This document shows, in pieces, positions 22,524 through 28,816 of a DNA stretch of 31,034 bases. The stretch's first letter is position 1. Each line of letters opens with the position of its first letter. The DNA is from CBDTTW01 sp965363675 (GTDB lineage: Bacteria > Bacteroidota > Rhodothermia > Rhodothermales > DASSAV01): positions 1-31,034 of the forward strand of contig CBDTTW010000014.1 in assembly GCA_965363675.1 (NCBI GenBank). The letters run 5' to 3'. Position numbers and translations under genes: made by a program. The notes beneath the pieces are model-generated. The model was given only the letters and a program-made list of their open reading frames with translations, did no database searches and was not told the DNA's origin.

Positions 22524-23819
22524 CTACTTGACGAACGCGTAGAACGCGATGAGCAGCGCCACGATCCCGTACATCGTCGGCGAGACCTCCCGGAAGCGGC
22601 CCGTAAACACCTTGATCGCCGCCCACGAAACCATGCCGAAGACGATGCCGTTGGCGATGGAGTACGTGAAGGGCATCGCCGCGATGGTCAGGAAGGCCGG
22701 GATGGCCTCGTCGTACTCCTCCCACGGCACATCCTTCGCCCCGCGCATCATGAGCGCCCCGACGATGATGAGCGCCGGAGCCGTCGCCAGGGCCGGCACG
22801 GCCGTGAAGATCGGCGCGAAGAACAACGCCAGCAGGAAGAAGCCCGCCACCACCACAGCCGTCAGGCCGGTGCGTCCGCCCTCCTCGATGCCCGTGGCCG
22901 ACTCGACGTAGCTCGTAACGGCGCTCGTGCCGAGCATCGCCCCGCCGATGGTGCCCACGGCGTCCGCCGTGAACGCCCGGTCGGCGCGCGGCAGTTCGCC
23001 CTTCTCGTTGAGCAGCCCGCCCAACCTCCCGACGCCGATGAGCGTGCCCGCCGTATCGAAGAAATCGACGAAGAAGAACGTCAGGGTCACGGCGGCCAGC
23101 TCGACCATCGACTTCAGGTTGAAGTCGAAGGCCAGCCAGGTCTCCCGGGGCGCTTGCGGCAAGGAAAACAGCCCCGCCGGCAGCGGCGCCAGGCCCGTAG
23201 CCCACGCCGCAACGGTGGTGACGAGGATGCCGATCAGGATGGAGCCCATGACGCGCCGCGACATCAGCGCCGCGATGAGCGCCAGCCCGCCGAGCGAGAG
23301 CAGCGCCTTCGGGTTCGTCAGGTCGCCGAGCGTCACCAGCGTCGCCTCGCTGCCGACGACGATGCCCGCTTGCTCGAAGCCGATGATCGCCAGAAACAGG
23401 CCGATGCCGCTCATGATGGCTACCTTGAGCGAGTACGGGATCGCGTTGACGATGTGCGTCCGGATGCCGCCCAGCGCGAGGGCGGCGAAAAGCACGCCTT
23501 CCAGAAACACCGCTGTCAAGGCTACCTGGTAGCTCACGCCCATGCCCAGCACCACGCCGTACGTGAAGTAGGCGTTCAGGCCCATGCCCGGCGCCAGGGC
23601 GAACGGGTAGTTGGCGTAGATGCCCATGATGAACGTGGCGAGCGCCGACCCGACGGCCGTAGCGATGAACACGTCGTTCACCGGCATGCCCGCCTGCGAA
23701 AGGACCTGCGGATTGACGAACAGGATATAGGCCATCGTGAGAAACGTCGCCACGCCGGCGCGGATCTCGGTGGCAAGCGTCGTGCGGTTTTCGCTCAGGT
23801 GGAAGTATCGTTCAAGCAT
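22524..23819 (-). CDS. NCS2-family (AzgA/PbuG-like) hypoxanthine/guanine permease
   Basis: A 431-residue inner-membrane protein with 12-14 hydrophobic segments. Features of the AzgA-like branch are seen: the start HLSENRTTLATEIRAGVATFLTMAYI, here read as TEIRAGVATFLTMAYILFVNP; APGMGLNAYFTYGVVLGMG; FFFVDFFDTAGTLIGVG; and GTSAVTSYVESATGIEEGGRTGL, each as a shorter run. These contribute the substrate-binding helices of the family, which takes up hypoxanthine, guanine or adenine with protons. It is the first gene of a three-gene minus-strand operon. Upstream is a 330-base divergent leader with no recognised purine riboswitch. Confidence 0.95.
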   Translation of the reverse strand: MLERYFHLSENRTTLATEIRAGVATFLTMAYILFVNPQVLSQAGMPVNDVFIATAVGSALATFIMGIYANYPFALAPGMGLNAYFTYGVVLGMGVSYQVALTAVFLEGVLFAALALGGIRTHIVNAIPYSLKVAIMSGIGLFLAIIGFEQAGIVVGSEATLVTLGDLTNPKALLSLGGLALIAALMSRRVMGSILIGILVTTVAAWATGLAPLPAGLFSLPQAPRETWLAFDFNLKSMVELAAVTLTFFFVDFFDTAGTLIGVGRLGGLLNEKGELPRADRAFTADAVGTIGGAMLGTSAVTSYVESATGIEEGGRTGLTAVVVAGFFLLALFFAPIFTAVPALATAPALIIVGALMMRGAKDVPWEEYDEAIPAFLTIAAMPFTYSIANGIVFGMVSWAAIKVFTGRFREVSPTMYGIVALLIAFYAFVK

Positions 23820-24149
23820 CGCTCTCGGATTAAATTTTAGTCGTCGTAGTGGCTTCCCCTACACTTCAGGCTGTTTTTGGCGCATACTGGTTGCACCATT
23901 GTAGCCGCACGGGTCGGACCAATGCACGGCCGGGGGGAATGTACGCTGTGGCCTACTTTCTCTCTTAAGAAGAATCAACGGAGGCGCCCCGACCGAGGAA
24001 GCTCGGCGGCAAGCTTCGGGCGAGGAATCGGGAATGCTTGGCGCAACAAATATTCACATTTGGGGACGGTAAAGAACCCCTTCTTATTAACCGGAAAATT
24101 TTAGCTTAGGGCCGGAGCCACGGCGCCCCTGCCCGCGCGCCTGCCGGCT
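23820..24149. other. 330-base divergent intergenic region, no gene seen
   Basis: It lies between the purine permease (minus) and the coiled-coil gene (plus). A reading frame at 23877-24104 shows no coding character. Seen: AAATTTTAG near both ends (about 23832 and 24097), a possible hairpin with GAAGCT and AGCTTC arms around 24000-24017, and AT-rich DNA at 24045-24105. The minus strand was checked by eye for the purine-riboswitch core and no match was found. Confidence 0.5.
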
Positions 24150-24653
24150 ATGTCTCGTCCACCTCAAACCGCTCGCGACCATCTGAAGACGCGGTACGAC
24201 ATCCGGGAAATCTACGCCGAAGCCCTGGAACGCCGGGACTGGCGCACGGGCCATGACAAATGGGAGTGGCTCATCGGGGAAGTCGCGCGCCTGCAAGAGG
24301 AGAATGAGCGCCTGCTGGAAGAAAACCGCCAGCTTCGCGAAGAAGTGACCCTGGCGCGCCTCGGCGAGGCCCAGGCGTTGCCCCCTGCCGAGGAAGTTTT
24401 CTTCCTTCCCCCGCCGAAGGACGACCTGGCCGACCTCCCGGAGGCCGCTCGGCAGTTTTTCTTCATCCTGCCGGAGACGTTCGTCTTCTCGGATTTTTTC
24501 CGCATGGCCGAGGACGAGCAGATAGGCCCCGCCGACGCCAAGGAATACCTGCGCCTTTTTCTGCGCAGCAAGCTGCTGCTCCAGAAGGGCGCGCGCATCG
24601 AGAAGAAGCTCGACATCGCCCATCCGGCCGTTCGCGGGCGGCGCTCCTCCTGA
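24150..24653 (+). CDS. Hypothetical coiled-coil protein, 167 aa
   Basis: Starts at ATG 24150. The protein is soluble and acidic. Residues about 1-40 are helical and charged (RYDIREIYAEALERRDW). Residues about 42-72 form a clear leucine-heptad coiled coil (LQEENERLLEENRQLREE). Residues about 85-150 are a compact helical region (AARQFFFILPETFVFSDFFRMAEDE), and the tail is basic. It has no signal peptide or transmembrane helix. I do not recognise the family. The coiled coil suggests a dimer. It converges on the HPF-like gene, with a perfect 12-bp hairpin between the stops. Confidence 0.75.
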   Translation: MSRPPQTARDHLKTRYDIREIYAEALERRDWRTGHDKWEWLIGEVARLQEENERLLEENRQLREEVTLARLGEAQALPPAEEVFFLPPPKDDLADLPEAARQFFFILPETFVFSDFFRMAEDEQIGPADAKEYLRLFLRSKLLLQKGARIEKKLDIAHPAVRGRRSS

Positions 24654-24658
24654 AACGG

Positions 24659-24694
24659 CGTCGCCCGGCCCGCCGCGCGGCAGGCCGGGCGACG
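24659..24694. terminator. Perfect 12-bp hairpin between convergent genes
   Basis: CGTCGCCCGGCC (24659-24670) and its exact complement (24683-24694) flank a 12-base loop. It starts 6 bases after the stop of the coiled-coil gene. There is no T-run, so it is a probable bidirectional T-less terminator. Confidence 0.55.
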
Positions 24695-24730
24695 TAAGCG
24701 CCGGGCGCGAAAAGCCGGTCGGAAGGCGGG

Positions 24731-25075
24731 TTAGCTGAGCAAGTCTTTCGGCGCGCGCCGACGGCTGCGGTTGCGGTCGCGGAGGTCGCGGACCTGGCGC
24801 TCGGCCCCTTCCAGCGCCGCGACGACGGCCGCCTGCAACCCCGGCGCATGCTCCGTCGCCACGACGGGGCCGCCGCGCCGCGTGATGGTCAGGCGCGCCT
24901 TAACGTCGGGGGCGGCGTTGTCCTTGCCGAGCTGTTGGATGCTCAGCGTAGCGCCCGATATATCCTGATTGCCGCTGGCCAGCTTGTGCACGCGGCGCGA
25001 CACTTTCTCGCGGATTTCCTCGGACAGTTCCTTCATGTCACCCTGGAATTCGATCTTCAGCACGTTCGGCTCCAT
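24731..25075 (-). CDS. Short HPF/RaiA-like ribosome-associated protein
   Basis: A 114-residue protein of the S30AE/sigma-54-modulation family. The beta-alpha-beta-beta-beta-alpha pattern is visible: strand LKIEFQG, helix SEEIREKVSRRVHKLA, strands ATLSIQQL and VKARLTITRRGGPVVATEH, helix LQAAVVAALEGAERQVRDL. It ends in a basic tail (RDRNRSRRR). Length is that of short HPF or RaiA, without the dimerising C-terminal domain of long HPF. Such proteins bind the small ribosomal subunit and quiet translation in stationary phase. It stands as a single gene with 198 bases upstream. Confidence 0.78.
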   Translation of the reverse strand: MEPNVLKIEFQGDMKELSEEIREKVSRRVHKLASGNQDISGATLSIQQLGKDNAAPDVKARLTITRRGGPVVATEHAPGLQAAVVAALEGAERQVRDLRDRNRSRRRAPKDLLS

Positions 25076-25273
25076 ACGGTTCGCGTCTGCGGCGGGGGCC
25101 GGGGGCCGCCCGCCCGGGTGAATGGTTGCGCCGCCTCGGCAAAAGTCCTGGGACTGCTGAAGCCTTCCTGTCCGGCGGCGTACCTATCGGTACTGCCGGG
25201 TCTGGGGATAGTTGCGCCCTGCGCCCGCCGGGCCGCGTAATTGATGGCTTTAGTTTTGCTGCTCTTTGGCCCT

Positions 25274-26764
25274 CTATTGCGGCAGGTCGTAAAGCGCTGC
25301 GTACTTCTGCCGGATATAATGCAGCCAGGGTTCCGCGCGGAGCGGTTCGCCCGTGGCGCGGCGCACGAGGGCGTCGGTGTCGAGGCGGCGGCCGTAGACG
25401 TGCACGTTCCGGCGGAGCCACCCCAGCAGCTCGCCGTATTCGCCGAACGGAAGCCGCTCCCACGCCGCGCCCAGTTCGGCGCGGGCCGCCTCGAAGAGCT
25501 GCACCGACAGCAAATTGCCGAGCGTATAGGTAGGAAAGTAGCCGAACAGCCCGAGAGACCAGTGGATGTCCTGCAACACGCCCTCCGCGTCGTCGGCGGG
25601 CGTGAGGCCCAGATATGCGCGCATCTTTTCGTTCCACGCGCCGGGCAGATCCGCCGGGGGCAGCTCGCCCGAGACGAGCGCCGCCTCCAGCTCGAAGCGC
25701 AGGCACACGTGCAGGTTGTACGTCACCTCGTCCGCCTCGACGCGGATCAGGCTCGGCGCCACCGCGTTGACGGCTTCGTACCACGCCTCCGCCGACACCC
25801 CGCCGAGCGCCGCGCCAAACTGCCGCTGGAGGTGCGGAAAGTAATGCTCCCAGAAGGGCCGGCTGCGGCCAATGAGATTTTCCCAGAGCCGCGATTGCGA
25901 CTCGTGCATCCCCAGCGACGACGCCTCGGCCAGGGGCGTGCGGCGCAGCTCGGGCGCGAAGCCTTGCTCGTAGAGGGCATGCCCGGTTTCATGCAGCGTG
26001 CCGAAAAAAGCCGTGGGGAAAAACGCCTCGTCCACGCGCGTGGTGATGCGCACGTCGCCCGGCGAGAAGCTGGTCGTAAAGGGGTGCGCGGAGGCATCCT
26101 GACGGCCGCGCGTGAGGTCGTACCCGAAATCCTGCGCGACCTTGAGGCCGAAGCTCCATTGCTCCTGGAAGGGCCACACGCCGCGCAGGCAGGCCGTCCG
26201 GGCGGGCGGCTTCTCGGCGATGGCGGCGAGGAGCGGCACGAGGGCCTGCCGCAGCGCATGAAAGAGCGGGGCGAGTTGGGCCGTCGTGGCGCCCGGCTCG
26301 TAGGCGTCGAGAAGGGCATCGTAGGGCGGCGCGCCGGCGGCCCCGAGGGCCTCGGCCTTCTCGCGGCTCAGGCGCACGACTTCGGCCAGGTGCGGCTGAA
26401 AAAGCGCGTAGCGGCGCGCCTCGCGGGCGTCTTTCCACACCAGACGCGCCTCGGCGCTGGCTCGCGCCAGCGCCGCCACGAGCGCCGTGGGCAGCCGGCG
26501 CTCCCGGTCGTAGTCGCGCCGCACGACGCGGAGCAAATCGCTCGCCAGGGAGTCATTGTCGGCGGCCCCGGACGCTTCGTCCAGGAGCGCCGCCGTCTGG
26601 GCCGACGTAAACGCCTCGTGCGCGAGCCGCCGCAGCGTGGCGATCTGCGCAATGCGCGCCTCGGCGCCGCCGGGCGGCATGTACGTTTCCAGATCCCACT
26701 CCAGCACGGCCGCTGCGGCCTGCAAATCGTGTATGGTCGCCAGGTGCTCCCGGATGGCCTGCAT
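25274..26764 (-). CDS. M32 metallocarboxypeptidase (carboxypeptidase Taq family)
   Basis: A 496-residue zinc carboxypeptidase. The metal site is HETGH (258-262) with third ligand Glu288 in HESQSR (287-292). Family motifs HPFTTSFSPGDVRITTR (227-243) and YNLHVCLRFELE follow the known M32 order. Length is normal for the family (about 500). It would remove C-terminal residues from peptides in the cytoplasm; no signal peptide is present. The ATG at 26764 is preferred over an in-frame extension to 26827, which adds low-complexity residues. Confidence 0.96.
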   Translation of the reverse strand: MQAIREHLATIHDLQAAAAVLEWDLETYMPPGGAEARIAQIATLRRLAHEAFTSAQTAALLDEASGAADNDSLASDLLRVVRRDYDRERRLPTALVAALARASAEARLVWKDAREARRYALFQPHLAEVVRLSREKAEALGAAGAPPYDALLDAYEPGATTAQLAPLFHALRQALVPLLAAIAEKPPARTACLRGVWPFQEQWSFGLKVAQDFGYDLTRGRQDASAHPFTTSFSPGDVRITTRVDEAFFPTAFFGTLHETGHALYEQGFAPELRRTPLAEASSLGMHESQSRLWENLIGRSRPFWEHYFPHLQRQFGAALGGVSAEAWYEAVNAVAPSLIRVEADEVTYNLHVCLRFELEAALVSGELPPADLPGAWNEKMRAYLGLTPADDAEGVLQDIHWSLGLFGYFPTYTLGNLLSVQLFEAARAELGAAWERLPFGEYGELLGWLRRNVHVYGRRLDTDALVRRATGEPLRAEPWLHYIRQKYAALYDLPQ

Positions 26765-26843
26765 CGTTTCCCTCACAGCGCTTGAAGATGTCGTGGAAAG
26801 GTAGCCCGCGCCCGGCGCCGGGCGCAATATGCCCGCGCGCCCC

Positions 26844-26873
26844 TTGACAGCAGTCGCATCCAGGCGCTATTTT
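26844..26873 (+). promoter_or_regulatory. Promoter of the tRNA-Thr gene
   Basis: TTGACA (26844-26849), an 18-base spacer, then TATTTT (26868-26873), which continues as TATTTTCG and so fits the Bacteroidota -7 box TAnnTTTG at seven of eight positions. The tRNA begins 20 bases after the -10. Confidence 0.75.
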
Positions 26874-26892
26874 CGATTTCTACGCCGCAACA

Positions 26893-26965
26893 GCCAATGT
26901 AGCTCAGCCGGTAGAGCAGCTCATTCGTAATGAGCAGGTCAGGGGTTCGAGTCCCCTCATTGGCT
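26893..26965 (+). tRNA. trnT(CGU): tRNA-Thr, anticodon CGT
   Basis: A complete 73-base cloverleaf. Acceptor arms GCCAATG and CATTGGC pair perfectly. The D arm is GCTC/GAGC. The anticodon stem GCTCA/TGAGC encloses loop TTCGTAA with anticodon CGT, reading ACG. The T arm is AGGGG-TTCGAGT-CCCCT. The discriminator base is T and the 3' CCA is not encoded. Confidence 0.97.
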
Positions 26966-26973
26966 CTGGCTTC

Positions 26974-27012
26974 GCGCGCCGGGACTCGTCAGGGTTCCGG
27001 CGCGCTTTTTTT
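26974..27012 (+). terminator. Rho-independent terminator after tRNA-Thr
   Basis: A perfect 9-bp GC stem (26974-26982 with 26997-27005) followed by seven T. It begins 9 bases after the tRNA. Confidence 0.93.
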
Positions 27013-27080
27013 CGGGTCGCCGGGGCGGCGGCCGGGAGGCGCTAATATTCGCCGGGCAAAGCTCCGGAGGGGGCCGGTTG

Positions 27081-27112
27081 TTGGTTAGATCAACCCCGGT
27101 GATTTATATTGC
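27081..27112 (+). promoter_or_regulatory. Possible promoter of the HTH-SecB pair
   Basis: TTGG (27081-27084), 20 bases, then TATATTGC (27105-27112), six of eight to TAnnTTTG. If real, transcription starts near 27118, which favours the GTG start at 27148 over the TTG at 27109. Confidence 0.35.
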
Positions 27113-27147
27113 GCCGTCCGTTGACCTCTCACGCAAATAGAGCGATT

Positions 27148-27996
27148 GTGGCCGCCCGCACCAAGTCCAAGACCCAGGCCCCGCCTGAAGCCGTTCTGCC
27201 CGCGCCGGAAGCTCCTGCCCCTCCCGATAAGCCTGTCCGCTCCCGCCCCAAAGCAAAAGCTGCGAAAGCCCCGGCCCCCGCGCAGGAGCCCACGCCTGCG
27301 CCGAAGGCTCCTGCAAAACGCAAAGCTCCCGCCCCCCGGAAGAAGGCGCCCGCCGCCCCGGAGGCCGAAGCCCCTCCGGAAGCCGGAGCCGCCATAGCGC
27401 CGGACGCCGTGGAGGCGCGGCTCAGCGAACACACCCGAGAAATCGTACGGCAGGCGGCGCGCCAGATGGCCGCCTCGGGCATGAACCAGGAAGGGCTTGC
27501 CGCCCGGCTCGGCAAGCACAAAAGCGTCGTGAGCCGCATCCTGAGCGGCTCGTCCAACCTCACCCTCCGGACAATCGCCGAACTCGAAACCGCCCTCGAC
27601 GCGCGCATCCTGAGCGTCGCCGAGGCCGCCGAGACGCCGGCGCCGCCGCCGGAGAGGCCCGCCGATCCGCAAAGCGTCGCGCTGCCGCGCTACATCAAGG
27701 CGCAGCTTGAGGCGGAGGCCGCCGCCCAGGGCGCATCGCCCGACACGCTCGCGGCCGTGTACCTGGCGCAGCACCTGGCCGGGCTGACGCTCGCGCGCGC
27801 CCTAGCGCAGCCTGCTCCGGAGCGCGCCGCTCCAGCCCCCCGCGCGGCGGCGCCGGAAAAGCTGTTGCACCGGTTAGCAACCACCCCTTCGAGGCGCCGC
27901 CCCGCGCGGACGGCGTCCGCCCAATTTCGCAACACCCTCCAGAACGGGACCGTCCAGGAGCACCTGCTTCCTCTGGGGACCATCTCTTTTGCTTAA
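27148..27996 (+). CDS. XRE-type HTH regulator with ribbon-helix-helix-like segment and Pro/Ala/Lys-rich N-terminus
   Basis: About 282 residues from GTG 27148 (a TTG at 27109 is the alternative). Residues 1-85 are low-complexity and rich in Pro, Ala and Lys, like a flexible DNA-binding tail. Residues about 95-152 are an XRE helix-turn-helix: REIVRQAARQMAASGMNQEG, then LAARLGKHKSVVSRILSG, then LTLRTIAELETALD. Residues about 176-211 (ALPRYIKAQLEAEAAAQG, then SPDTLAAVYLAQHLAG) look like a ribbon-helix-helix antitoxin-type motif. The tail is basic. The stop is followed by one base and then the ATG of the SecB-like gene, so they are translationally coupled. HigA-type HTH antitoxins pair with SecB-like chaperones in toxin-antitoxin-chaperone systems, but no toxin gene is seen here. 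Confidence 0.85.
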   Translation: MAARTKSKTQAPPEAVLPAPEAPAPPDKPVRSRPKAKAAKAPAPAQEPTPAPKAPAKRKAPAPRKKAPAAPEAEAPPEAGAAIAPDAVEARLSEHTREIVRQAARQMAASGMNQEGLAARLGKHKSVVSRILSGSSNLTLRTIAELETALDARILSVAEAAETPAPPPERPADPQSVALPRYIKAQLEAEAAAQGASPDTLAAVYLAQHLAGLTLARALAQPAPERAAPAPRAAAPEKLLHRLATTPSRRRPARTASAQFRNTLQNGTVQEHLLPLGTISFA

Positions 27997-27997
27997 A

Positions 27998-28750
27998 ATG
28001 ATCTCTCCTCTGCAAATCACGGCGATTCAACTGCTCGAATTCGAGTTTCACGCCAACGTCGACTTTGAAGACGCCTCGCAGGAGGCGGCCTTCCACCTGA
28101 GCCTCAACGGCGCGCCTGTCGGCGAGGCCCCGGCGGGCGACGACGCTGTGGGCTTTCACCTCGACCTGAGCACGTTCTACCAGGCCGCGCCTTCGGCCCG
28201 CCTCGAAGCGCAGGAGCTGCACGCCCTGCTGAAGCTCTCGCTCAACGACGACCCGGACGACTTCGCCGCCGCGCCCTACCGGATTCGGCTGACCGTGTCG
28301 GGGTCGTTTTCGCTGGCGGCCACGCGCGGGCGCGGGCCTTCGGGGTCGGAACTGCACGCCGGGTGCGCCTCGGCGCTCTACAGCCACGCCCGCACGCTCG
28401 TGCAAAGCATGACGCACAGCGCCCCCTACCCCATGGTGCTGCTGCCGATGATCGACTTCGGAGTGCTCGTCAAGGAGGAAGAGGCGACGTTTACGCGCAG
28501 GCCCGCCCCCGCCGACGAGCCGGCGCCCGCCCCCCGGCAAGCGCCGCCTAGGCAGCCTTCGGCCCGGCAAACCCCGGCGCCCCGCCAGGCCGCCCCCGAA
28601 GCCGCCGACACGGACCCGGCGGACGCCTCCGAGTCGGACAAGCCCAAGAAGAAACGCGGCAAGCGCCGGGGTGGGCGCGGCAAGAACCGCAAAAACGACG
28701 ACCAGCCCACCGCCGAGGCCGTTTCCGCGCCCGACGAAACGACCGCCTGA
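27998..28750 (+). CDS. SecB-like chaperone with long Pro-rich, Lys/Arg-rich tail
   Basis: A 250-residue protein. Residues 1-160 match the SecB fold: ISPLQITAIQLLEFEFHANV (strand 1), HALLKLSLND, PYRIRLTVSGSFSL (strand 3), and the helix-strand pair ALYSHARTLVQSMTHSAPYP followed by MVLLPMIDFGVLV, which parallels the ILFPYARE and LAPVNF region of SecB. Residues about 165-210 are a Pro/Ala/Gln-rich linker, and 215-232 is a basic cluster (KPKKKRGKRRGGRGKNRK). Normal SecB is about 155 residues and lacks such a tail. SecB keeps preproteins unfolded for SecA; SecB-like proteins can instead guard antitoxins. The ATG at 27998 is one base after the HTH stop. A hairpin at 28785-28814 ends the unit. Confidence 0.82.
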   Translation: MISPLQITAIQLLEFEFHANVDFEDASQEAAFHLSLNGAPVGEAPAGDDAVGFHLDLSTFYQAAPSARLEAQELHALLKLSLNDDPDDFAAAPYRIRLTVSGSFSLAATRGRGPSGSELHAGCASALYSHARTLVQSMTHSAPYPMVLLPMIDFGVLVKEEEATFTRRPAPADEPAPAPRQAPPRQPSARQTPAPRQAAPEAADTDPADASESDKPKKKRGKRRGGRGKNRKNDDQPTAEAVSAPDETTA

Positions 28751-28784
28751 CGCGGCGCGGCGGCGCCTGCTGAACCTTATAGTC

Positions 28785-28814
28785 CGCCCGCGCGCTTTCC
28801 CGGCCGCGCGGGCG
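28785..28814. terminator. Perfect 10-bp hairpin between convergent genes
   Basis: CGCCCGCGCG (28785-28794) pairs exactly with 28805-28814 across a 10-base loop and is followed by TTTCATT on the plus strand. It ends 2 bases from the rhamnosidase stop codon, so it probably serves both transcripts. Confidence 0.7.
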
Positions 28815-28816
28815 TT

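Noticed and set aside
23877..24104. 75-codon open frame in the permease-upstream region
   Set aside because: It has no coding bias, no ribosome binding site and no recognisable protein pattern, and it lies across likely promoter DNA.
23820..24149. Purine riboswitch before the purine permease
   Set aside because: Neither the conserved loop sequences nor the three-way-junction core of the purine riboswitch could be found on the minus strand by eye.
26893..26965. tRNA-Thr as an attachment site of an integrated element
   Set aside because: No integrase gene and no repeated tRNA 3' end were seen in the window.
27013..27147. Toxin gene upstream of the HTH-SecB pair
   Set aside because: Only 135 bases lie between the tRNA terminator and the HTH start, and no frame resembles a HigB or other small toxin.
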